Origin: Rhodobacteraceae bacterium DSL-40
GTDB taxonomy: Bacteria; Pseudomonadota; Alphaproteobacteria; Rhodobacterales; Rhodobacteraceae
Assembly: GCA_003258405.1 (NCBI GenBank)
Contig: QKPN01000021.1
Coordinates: 23,340-87,339, forward strand
Direction: 5' to 3'
Length of the DNA stretch: 64,000 nt
A program made the translations under genes and the position numbers. Below are positions 35,191 to 43,900 of this stretch, in pieces. The notes under the pieces were generated by a model, which did not search any database, was not told the DNA's origin, and saw nothing but the letters and a program-made list of their open reading frames with translations. Every line of letters begins with the position of its first letter. Position 1 is the stretch's first letter.

Positions 35191-36865
35191 CGGAGGACGG
35201 CTCCTTGTCGATAGCCTTGTTGGCCTTGGGGCGACGAAGAGCTTCGGCATTCCCGGAGAGAGCTATCTCGCGGTGCTCGATGCACTGCACGACACTGTCG
35301 GCGAGCTCGACTATGTTCTGTGCCGCAACGAAGGCGGTGCCAGCTTCATGGCAGCTGCCTATGGCAAGCTGACGGGCACGCCGGGGATCTGCTTCGTGAC
35401 GCGCGGTCCGGGTGCGACCAACGCCTCGATCGGGGTTCACACCGCCATGCAGGACAGCGCGCCGATGCTGCTCTTCGTAGGGCAGGTCGGGACCGACATG
35501 AAGGGCCGCGAGGCGTTCCAGGAGATCGATTGCAAGGCGGTTTTCGGCACGATCGCGAAATGGGCCGTCGAGATCGACGATGTCGACCGCATCCCGGAAA
35601 TCCTGTCGCGCGCCTGGACCCAGGCTACAACCGGCCGGCCTGGCCCGGTGGTTGTCGCCCTGCCGGAGGACATGCTGACGTCGCTGAGCGAAAAGGAGCC
35701 GCTGGCCGGCCCCATCGAAGTAACCGAGCCCGCGCCGACCACGAAGACCATGAGCCGCATCCGCGGGATGCTGGCGGGGGCGGAGCGTCCGCTGATCGTC
35801 ATCGGCGGCTGCAACTGGAGAGCCGGCAGCACGGCCGCGATCCAGACGTTTGCCGAAGCCTCCGACATCCCGGTGGCGGCGATCTTCCGCTACCAGGACC
35901 AGTTCGACAACAATTCGCCGGTCTTCGTCGGCGACATGGGCGTGGGCATGACCGCGAAGATGCGCGAGATGGCCACCAACGCCGACGTGATCCTGGCGAT
36001 CAACAACCGCTTCGGCGAGATGTCGACAGATGGCTACACGCTCTTCGACGTGCCGCAGCCGACGCAGAACGTGATCCATGTCCACGGCTCGGATCTCGAG
36101 ATCGGCAAGGTCTACCGCCCGGTTCTAGGCGTGCATGCTGGTCCGAACGTCTTCGCCGAGGAGCTCGGGGCGCTCGAGCCGGTGAAGGGCGACTGGGCAG
36201 CCTGGCGCGCCGAGGCGCGTGCCGCGTACGAGCAGGGCTTTGATCCGCCTGATCTGCCGTCGCCGGTCGACATGGCCAAGGTCTGCGCCTTCCTGCGCGA
36301 CAAGCTGCCCGAGGATTTCGTGCTGACGAACGGGGCCGGCAACTTCGCCGTGTGGCCGGGCAAGTTCTTCAAGTATGGTCCCAAGGCGCGGCTCCTCGGC
36401 CCGCAGTCTGGCGCGATGGGCTACGGCGTTCCGGCGGCGATCGCGGCGAAGCTTGCCTGCCCCGAGCGAACCGTCATCTGCTTTGCGGGCGACGGCGATT
36501 TCCAGATGAACAGCACTGAGCTCGCCACCGCGCTCCAGCACGACGCGCAGCCGATCATCCTGCTGCTCAACAACGGCATCTACGGCACGATCCGCGCCCA
36601 TCAGGAGCGGAACTACCCCGAGCGCGTGTCATGCACCACGATGACCCGGAACCCCGATTTCGTGGCCTTCGGCAAGGCCTACGGGTTCCACGCCGAGCGT
36701 GTCGAGACCACGGCCGATTTCACCGCCGCCTTCGAGCGCGCGCTTGCCTCCAAGACTGGCGCACTCCTCGAACTCATAATCGCGCCGGAAGCGCTCACCC
36801 CTCTCAAAACGCTCAGCGAAATGCGTGCAGACGCCCTGAAAGAAAAATGCATGAAGAGCCGCTAG
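35180..36865 (+). CDS. ThDP-dependent enzyme, acetolactate-synthase-like
   Basis: A 561-aa intact three-domain ThDP enzyme. N-terminal domain: GIPGESYLAVLDAL and the cofactor-activating glutamate in LCRNEGGASFMAAAYGKLTG near residue 51; ThDP/Mg site: FAGDGDFQMNSTELATAL to LLLNNGIYGTIRAHQ near 434-475. It lacks the glyoxylate-carboligase replacement of that glutamate. Close relatives are annotated only as ThDP-binding proteins; a 2-keto-acid decarboxylase or carboligase acting in a catabolic pathway is plausible. It sits between broken genes and has no intact partner next to it, so its pathway is lost from view. Confidence 0.82.
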   Translation: MKRNGGRLLVDSLVGLGATKSFGIPGESYLAVLDALHDTVGELDYVLCRNEGGASFMAAAYGKLTGTPGICFVTRGPGATNASIGVHTAMQDSAPMLLFVGQVGTDMKGREAFQEIDCKAVFGTIAKWAVEIDDVDRIPEILSRAWTQATTGRPGPVVVALPEDMLTSLSEKEPLAGPIEVTEPAPTTKTMSRIRGMLAGAERPLIVIGGCNWRAGSTAAIQTFAEASDIPVAAIFRYQDQFDNNSPVFVGDMGVGMTAKMREMATNADVILAINNRFGEMSTDGYTLFDVPQPTQNVIHVHGSDLEIGKVYRPVLGVHAGPNVFAEELGALEPVKGDWAAWRAEARAAYEQGFDPPDLPSPVDMAKVCAFLRDKLPEDFVLTNGAGNFAVWPGKFFKYGPKARLLGPQSGAMGYGVPAAIAAKLACPERTVICFAGDGDFQMNSTELATALQHDAQPIILLLNNGIYGTIRAHQERNYPERVSCTTMTRNPDFVAFGKAYGFHAERVETTADFTAAFERALASKTGALLELIIAPEALTPLKTLSEMRADALKEKCMKSR

Positions 36866-37380
36866 GACGTCTGCCTTGGCGCCGATAACGGTGCTGACTT
36901 CACGGACATCGCGCTCCGCTTGTGCGGAAAGCTGCGTCTCAAGCCGATGGCGGCCGCCTTCGATGTCGTCGAGGTGGTTGACGATAGCATCGCCGATGCG
37001 GCCCGCGTCCACTCGGTCGAGAACGGCAAGAACATCTCGGGAAATGCCGCGATTGCAATCGGCGCCGCCGCGCTGCTCCATGACGTGCGACACTACGAGA
37101 AAACCGGTGTTGACGGCTGCCTTATTCCCCCGCGGTGCGGGCGTGGTCTCGGCATCTGCTTCCTCAAGACGCCCTTCGTCTACGAGGCGGTTGCCTCGCG
37201 GATGAGCAAGAGCTCGAGCCTGCCATTGTTCCGCGTGAGACGCTCTTGCCGGGCAGTCGCGTTCAGGGCCCGGTTGTCATCGTCGAGCGGGAAACCTCGA
37301 CAATCGTCACCTCTCTCTTCAATGCTGTCATCCAGGCTGATCGAACCATCGTCGTGGTTCGGAAAGGGCTTGCGGCATGA
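36866..37380 (+). pseudogene. hyuA remnant (hydantoinase/oxoprolinase A subunit, C-terminal part)
   Basis: From about 36900 the frame reads VVDDSIADAARVHSVENGK, then IGAAALLHDVRH, then VGICFLKTPFVYEAV-like sequence, matching the hyuA segment around DENMANAARVHAVERG, FGGAAPLHA and GSAxGFLxAPxAYE. The true C-terminus (PRETLLPGSRVQGPVVIVE to ADRTIVVVRKG, ending 37380) is in another frame, so at least one frameshift and internal loss separate them. There is no start. It directly follows the intact ThDP gene and is followed by hyuB remnants. Confidence 0.7.
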
Positions 37381-37975
37381 GCCAGCTTGACGAAATTAGC
37401 ATGTTGGTCATGTGAAACAGCCTGGTCTCGGTCGTCAAGGAACAGGCCTCGCTCTTATGCGCACCGCGTTCCAGAACTCTATATGTGAAGCGGGCAACCT
37501 CTCGGCCGGTGTCGTCAACGCCAAGGGCGTGACACTTGCCCAAGCCCTTATCCGCACGCCCGGCCATGTGAGCATCATGACCGAAGCGGTCATGCACCTC
37601 ATCAACGAGATCCTGCGGCAGAACATGTTTCCAAGCGAGACTATCGCACGAATGACCGCCGGAAGGGTGCGGGTCACCTGCATGATGATGCGATGGTCTC
37701 GCCGGTCTTCAAGGGTGGCGAGCTGATCGGCTTCTTCGCCTGCACCGCGTATGTCGTTGCCGTCAGCAGCCGCGGCTTCGGCGCCGACGTCAGGTCGGTC
37801 TGTAACGAAGGTATCCAGATCCCGAAAAAGACGCAGCCGAGCGCGGCGAAGTGAACCATGGCCTGATCAACGTCCTGAGGCTCAATTTGCGCAAGTCGAA
37901 GCAGGTCATCGGCGACCTCTTCTCGCTCGCGGCCTGTAGCCATGCCTGGCACAAGCGCCTGATCGAGCTTCTCGA
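37377..37975 (+). pseudogene. hyuB remnant (hydantoinase/oxoprolinase B subunit, N-terminal part)
   Basis: Pieces of the HyuB N-terminus appear in order in different frames: an ATGA-coupled start at 37377 that hits a stop after 12 codons, then LVSVVKEQASLLMRTAFQN and GNLSAGVVNAKGVTLAQA, GTPGHV-like RTPGHVSIM, then PVFKGGELIGFFACTAYVV, RGFGADVRSV, and finally LINVLRLNLRK and QVIGDLFSLAACSHAWHKR. At least three frame changes and a deletion in the metal-binding part make it non-functional. The original start overlap with hyuA shows a former hyuAB operon. Confidence 0.7.
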
Positions 37976-37983
37976 CGTGATCG

Positions 37984-38661
37984 CGGTTGCGAACTGTGCG
38001 GAAGCTGATCATCTTCAGCGCCCTGATGGCGACCGTGCAGGAGGGCGACGAGGCGATCCCGCCCGCGTCCGATTTCGTGTCCTATCCGGAGGTGGCAAAG
38101 CGCTGCGGCGATGTTCTGGTCAGGTGCGCCTGTCCTGCGGAAGCCGGTTTCTGGCGGATGCCGGTCGTGTTCGAGGCTGCGATCGGGCCGAAGACGCGCT
38201 GGCCTTTCCTCAACATATCCGACTACCTGTCGGGCGCATCTTCTCGCGCGAAGAGCTGGAGGCGCTCGGCGCGGTCTTGGCGAAATACCCGCAGATCCTC
38301 TTTCCCTCGGACGAGATCCAGGTGCACATCATCTTCGACAATCGGGAGTTCGTCTCCTCGGGGCGGCTTGCCCGGGCCGAAGGCGCTAGCCAACGCGCTC
38401 GCCCTCGATTCGCCGGAAGGTGCATTCTATACCTATAACGGCTGGGCGGCGGTGATCGGTGCCAAGAGGCCTGCGGGTAGCACATTTGCCGGCGACGTGG
38501 CAGTGACGAAATACATGCTGGACGAAGCGTATGTCGGGTCGGTAGCCGGGTTGGCCCATGGCCTTTCGCCCTTCGTCCGCATCTCGACAGACAGACCAGA
38601 CGATGTGCTGAGCGACACCGTGAACCGCATTGCGGCAGCGATCAGCAGCCTCGATATCTGA
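37984..38661 (+). pseudogene. Aspartate aminotransferase remnant
   Basis: Family I aminotransferase pieces in order but in shifting frames: KLIIFSALMATVQEGDEAIPPASDFVSYPEVAK (start near 37996), CPAEAGFWRM, EAAIGPKTRW, then in another frame FSREELEALGAVLAKYPQILFPSDEIQVHIIFDNREFVSS, and back to EGAFYTYNGWAAVIG through DEAYVGSVAGLAHGLSPFVRIS to the end. The segments match the aspartate aminotransferase region from NALMAT to the C-terminus. The N-terminal third and the PLP lysine region are missing. It ends 16 bases before udh. Confidence 0.7.
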
Positions 38662-38676
38662 GGGGAAAGACTGATA

Positions 38677-39495
38677 ATGAGCAGACCATTCAAGCGCATT
38701 CTCATCACCGGCGCCGCGGGGCGTCTCGGCACGCAACTCCGGCGGGGGCTTGCGCCCCTTGCCGACACGCTCCGCCTTGCCGACCGGGTCGAAGTGACGG
38801 AAGTCAAGGCGAACGAAGAAGTGGCGGTTTTCGACCTCGCCGACGAAGCGGCCGTCATGGCCGCTGTCGAGGGCTGCGACGCAATCGTCCATTTCGGCGG
38901 TGCGCCGCTCGAGCGTCCCTGGAACGAGGTCCTCGAAAGCAACATCCGCGGCAGCTACCACATCTATGAAGGTGCCCGGAAATTTGGTGTGAAGCGGGTG
39001 ATCTACGCCAGCTCGGTCCATGCGATCGGCTACTACAAGCTGGAAGATCACATCAGCGGCAACGCGCTCGGCCGTCCCGACAGCCTCTATGGCGTTTCGA
39101 AGGTTTTTGTCGAGGGGCTTGCCTCACTTTACTGGGACAAGTTCGGCATCGAAAGCACCTGCGTGCGCATCTTCTCGTCTTTTCCGGAACCGGCCGACCG
39201 CCGAATGCTATGGTCCTGGCTCAGTTTCGACGACTGCGTGCGTCTCGTGAGCTCGGCCCTGACCGCGCCCTACATGGGCTTCACGATCACCGTCGGCATG
39301 TCCGACAACAAGGTGAAGCCGGTCGACAACTCGCTCGCCGGGCATCTGGGCTATGTTCCGCAGGACAGCTCCGAACCCTATCGTGAGAAGGTCGAGGGCT
39401 CCACCGTTCCGCTCGGCCCGAATTCCCCGGCCGTCCGCTATCTCGGCGGCTGGTTCACCGAACTGGGCCACCCCGATGACGAGGAAAATAAATGA
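38677..39495 (+). CDS. udh: Uronate dehydrogenase
   Basis: A 272-aa extended SDR that oxidises glucuronate or galacturonate to the aldarolactone with NAD. Marks: G-A-A-G-R-L-G near residues 11-17, D-A-I-V-H-F-G-G near 69, ASSVHAIGYY near 111, catalytic Y-G-V-S-K near 136 and CVRIFSSFPEPADRRMLWSWLS near 163, which is highly typical of Udh. Fully intact, with GAGGGGAAAG before the ATG. Its neighbours on both sides are broken, so it seems to be kept by selection or is a recent survivor. Confidence 0.88.
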   Translation: MSRPFKRILITGAAGRLGTQLRRGLAPLADTLRLADRVEVTEVKANEEVAVFDLADEAAVMAAVEGCDAIVHFGGAPLERPWNEVLESNIRGSYHIYEGARKFGVKRVIYASSVHAIGYYKLEDHISGNALGRPDSLYGVSKVFVEGLASLYWDKFGIESTCVRIFSSFPEPADRRMLWSWLSFDDCVRLVSSALTAPYMGFTITVGMSDNKVKPVDNSLAGHLGYVPQDSSEPYREKVEGSTVPLGPNSPAVRYLGGWFTELGHPDDEENK

Positions 39496-40010
39496 ATGAA
39501 AGTTGCGGCGTCGTGACCGTCCGCGGGGCAATCATCGGTTCCGCCGCTGCATCTTGCCTGACCGCGGACCTCGATTTTGGGCCTTTGTGCCGGTGGTCAA
39601 GCAGGTTCAAACTCTGTGCGAGAATTACGAGGTTCAGAGGTTCTGTGGCGTCGACGTAGTGCTCCGGTTGCCAGAAGAGGTTGAGCAAGCCGTCCCGCAT
39701 CTGAATGTCGAGGACGTTGCGGTTGCTTCCTGTGGCGGACCCGGCGAGGGTTAGTTCAACAACACTAGCTTGATGTAGGGCTTCCGCAGCAAGGAGCCCG
39801 GCCAGGGTGCGCAATACATCAAGTACGACGTGATCGGCATCTGGCGCGAGGGCAATCAGGTGACCGCTGCGGTTCTGAAATCCGGCGTCGAGGTCAAGAG
39901 AGGCAGGATCGTGAATGCCTCCAGCCCCCATGAAGCGCTGACCGCATGCGTGGATGGCCTCGACATTCCGGTGGAGCCACGGACGCGCACGCAAGATGCG
40001 CCTCTCCTGT
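39492..40010 (+). pseudogene. FAD-dependent oxidoreductase remnant
   Basis: Starts with an ATGA-type overlap to udh. Successive pieces in different frames match DadA/sarcosine-oxidase-like flavoproteins: RGAIIGSAAASCLTADLDFG (the FAD-binding G-x-I-x-G start), EEVEQAVPHLNVEDVAVASCGGPGEG, a stop, GFRSKEPGQGAQYIKYDVIGI, and EVKRGRIVNASSPHEALTA with LDIPVEPRTRTQ. Large parts are missing and frames shift at least twice. The translation overlap shows it once formed an operon with udh. Confidence 0.65.
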
Positions 40011-40376
40011 CGCAGGTTGCCGGCCACTGGTACGCGTGCCGGACCGGCATTCCCGGTTCGGCATTGCGCATTGCGAAACCGGCAATTTGACGCCCTCCAC
40101 ATGTGGGGTCGCTGGAGCGCGGTTCCGCCTTCCTCCCGGAGCCTTTCAAGCCCGCACCATCATTCGATCTCCCACCATGGATTTCCCGTGGCCGCTAGCG
40201 CCGTCTTGGCGCCAGCGGTGAAAACCCGTTCCACCGAATGGCCCCACAGGCATGCCAGGGACACCGGCCTCCGGCGTTTCGGCCAGAATGATGCATCGGA
40301 CACAAATTTGCACAAAACCTGCCAGCGTGCCTCTTGCGGTTCCCGCGCACTGCGAATATGGCTGTCCGCCGAAAGT

Positions 40377-40463
40377 GGAGAGATGCCGGAGTGGTCGAAC
40401 GGGGCGGTCTCGAAAACCGTTGTGGGGGCAACCCCACCGAGGGTTCGAATCCCTCTCTCTCCG
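40377..40463 (+). tRNA. tRNA-Ser (anticodon CGA)
   Basis: Acceptor GGAGAGA (40377-40383) pairs with TCTCTCC (40456-40462), discriminator G at 40463 and an encoded CCA at 40464-40466. The anticodon loop CTCGAAA places CGA at 40411-40413. A long variable arm (TGTGGGG-GCAA-CCCCACC) and the T arm GAGGG-TTCGAAT-CCCTC confirm a class II serine tRNA. It stands where the window changes from catabolic chromosome to accessory genes. Confidence 0.95.
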
Positions 40464-40466
40464 CCA

Positions 40467-40960
40467 TCATCACGTTGCGAACTCCGAACGGCGCGTCTCA
40501 AGCGCCGGATTTCTCCCAAGTTTCAAAGGGGTTTGCTGGAGCCGCCCGAACCTCGGAGACTGGCGCTGCGCCTAATTTCGGTCTCTGAACGGCTTTCGTC
40601 TCTAACCGAGCGAACCTCGACGAAATCGGTTCGGCTTCGCGAGAACTAACGTTTTCAGTCACTTCCGTTCACCGCTCCGGTGCATTTTCTGCGGCCATGC
40701 TCCCGGCTGGCGTCGTCACCAAGAGAACGCGAAGTAGGCGTTATGAGGCGAAATGCGACGCAGTCTGAGCGGGAGAAACGTCACGCGTCAAGACGGTCGC
40801 CTGCGAAGGCGGGACACCGTCGCTCGCCTCGTCAGCAAAGGATGTGTCAAGATCTGTTGCTTGGTGCCTTGGCGGACATAGACCAGCATGTCTGAAACGG
40901 AATTTTTGCGGTACGTCTTTAGACTGACCCCTTTCGACGATTCCTTCGAGTACCCCCCCT
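40467..40960. other. Gap between tRNA-Ser and the NACHT gene
   Basis: No frame in these 494 bases carries recognisable domains or a good ribosome site. No copy of the tRNA 3' end is seen here. It presumably contains the promoter of the NACHT gene, but I could not pick out a convincing -35/-10 pair. Confidence 0.5.
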
Positions 40961-43900
40961 GTGGCGAAGAACAATAGAGACGACTTCTCAGAGAAGACGA
41001 AGCTCCAGATTGCAAAGCGCGCTGGCTGGCTGTGCTCGTTTCCGACCTGTCGTACGCCGACGGTCGGTGCAACGTCGGACGGAGAAGGCGAAATCAACAT
41101 CGGCACGGCGGCCCACATCTGCGCGGCTGCACCCGGCGGCCCGCGCTACGACGAGACGATGTCGCCGGGGGAGCGCTCCTCCACGAAAAACGGAATCTGG
41201 ATGTGCCGCGATCATGGCAAGGCCATCGACTCCACCGATCCGGAATTCACTGTCGAGCGGCTGCGCGAATGGAAGAGACAGGTGGAAATCGAGTCGTGGC
41301 GTCGTGTGCTGCGCGACGAAACGTTGCGCAAGCCAACGGTTGCCACGGACATGGAGTTGGCGGCGCGAATTCGGACCGCCGCAAAAGCAGATCTCAAGGT
41401 CTTCCGACAGACCGTGAAATGGCCGTCCACGTCAGTCGCTCTCACGTTGAAAGTAAACGGGTTCGACGACCCAGTGACGACAAGCGTGCTGGCGGGGGCG
41501 GTTACTTCGCTGGACGATCTGATCCTCGTCGCGGGCCCCGGTATGGGCAAGACCACAACACTCTTCCAGATCGCCCAAGGCGTGCTGGCTACCGGCAACG
41601 GCATGCCCTTCGTCGTGCCGCTCGGCGATTGGGCGACGGAAGGCGCGACGGTTCTGGAGTCAATCCTCAAACGTCCGGCGTTCCGTGGAATCTCGGAAAA
41701 TGACTTCCGCGAGGCTGCCGCCCAGCCCGGCGTCGTGCTGCTGCTCGACGGCTGGAACGAGCTAGATGCCCAAGCGCGGACCCGCGCGCGCGTGCAGGTC
41801 GCCAGGCTCAAGGCGGAGTTGCCCGAACTCGGCCTCGTCATCTCGACACGCAGGCAAGCCCTCGACGTTCCTTTCGGAGGAACGCGCGTCGATCTCCTGC
41901 CGCTCAACGAAGAGCAGCAAATGCAGATCGCGGTCGCGATGCGCGGCGACGCCGGCGCCAAGATCGTAGATCAGGCGTGGCGCACGGCGGGTGTGCGCGA
42001 GCTTGTGACAATCCCTCTCTATCTCACGGCGCTTCTATCGCTCCCCGAAAACGCCCCGTTCCCGACGACCAAGGAGGAGGTGTTGCGGCACTTCGTGTCT
42101 GCGCACGAAAGGGACGCGAGCCGCGCCGAAGCGCTGCGCGCCACCGTGCAAGGGTTCCAGCAGGACTATCTCGGTGGTCTCGCCGTCTTCGCCACGCAGA
42201 CCGCGAACACGGCCATTGCCGATAGTAACGCGCGGCGATCGATCTTCGAGACGGAAACCCTTCTGGCCGACAACTGGCAGATCACGATCAAGCCGCAGCC
42301 CGACACGGTGCTCGATGTGCTTGTCAGCAACCACGTGCTGACGCGTATGGGCGACACGCCTGGCTATTCGTTCCAGCACCAGCAGTTTCAGGAATGGTAC
42401 GCCTCTCATTCGGTCGAACGGCGGATCATCGCCGAGATCGCCGATCCCAAAGCGCGCGAGGCATTGAAGGCAGAAGTGTTCAACCTCCCCGCCTGGGAGG
42501 AAGCCATCCTCTTCGCGATCGAGCGTTTGGCACGAGGCGACGTGCACCAGCGTGCTGTGTGTGGCAAGGCGATTATCGCCGCGTTCGAGGTTGATCCCAT
42601 CCTCGCCGCCGAAATGATCTTCCGCTCCACGGAAGAAGTCTGGGCGCAGATCACTGTGACCATTCAAGGACTCGTGGCGCGCTGGCACGCGCCCGGAAAA
42701 GTGGATCGCGCTTTCCGCTTCATGCTCACGTCGGGCCGTCCCGAATTCCTCGATGCTGTCTGGCCGCTTATCACCAACGAAAACGAGCAGATCAGCCTCA
42801 AGGCTTTGCGCAATTGCAGACGATTCAGGCCTTCAATCCTCGGAGCTGATGCCGGGACGAAGATCAAAGCCTTGCCTCAGAAGGCGCGAACGGTGCTGTT
42901 GTACGAGATGGCCTCGAATAGCGGCATGGACGGCCTCGATCTCGCGACCGCGATTGCGAAGGACGACCCTGATACGGAAGTGCAGGCCTCTGTCGTCGAT
43001 GCGCTGACGTTCCGGCGCGCCGATCGCCACGTCGCGGAGGTCTTGAGGGAGGCGAGCGACAAAACTTTCGACCTAGTCGCGCGCAAGGGCCTCGTAGATG
43101 AAGTGAAGGACGAACAGGTCCGAAAAGGACTCGCGGCGGCACAACAGCGGCAGAAGGTGGAAAAAGCATCGCTCGCTGATCGGTTGCGTGTGATCGTGTA
43201 CGCGCAGGGCACCGACGACCACAGTGCCGAGCTGTCCCACATCATCAGCGCGATGGAAATCGATCAGCGGCAAGACACCAAGCTGCAACTCACCTACGAG
43301 GCGCGCAGCCGCTATCCCCACGCGGTCGCGGACGGGCTGCTGGCGCGCGTCCGCGCGGGCCGTACACTGTTCTATGGCGCGGACGATATTCTAGCGTCCG
43401 CCGGGTTCACTCTGGAAGACGAGGCGCTGCTTCAACTGGCGCTGGCCGATCCCGCCCGCCATGACGATCGCGCCGAAGCTGCCGCGTCAGTGCTTGGGCC
43501 GGAGACCGTCGGTCGCCTGGTTGACGCATTGCTCGACGTTGGATCGCGCCTGCGAATTGACGGCACGTACGACCAAGCGGCTGGTGAAACTTACAGGGGG
43601 CTGGAAACCCGCATCGCACATGTGCCGGGTCCAAGCCTCGTTGCCGCCGTCCTTGCGCGCTCGGCGCAGGCGGACAATGAAGGGGTAGCGCGGTTGGCGG
43701 ATCTGCTCTCACGCCATCCCGACGGCGAGACCGATCGCGGTAGGCCTTTCGACGCGGACTCGGTTATGGCTATTCAAAACCTGGTCGAAGACTGGGGCAA
43801 CCGCCTGCTTGCCTCAGGCGACGCGAAGCGCTGGCAGAAGGCCAACGTCGCGACGCTTGCCAGCCACGTGCCATCCGTGAGCCTATTGCCCATCTTGAAG

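Noticed and set aside
39830..40090. Short plus-strand frame as an independent 86-aa gene
   Set aside because: Its sequence continues the decayed FAD oxidoreductase, so it is part of that remnant.
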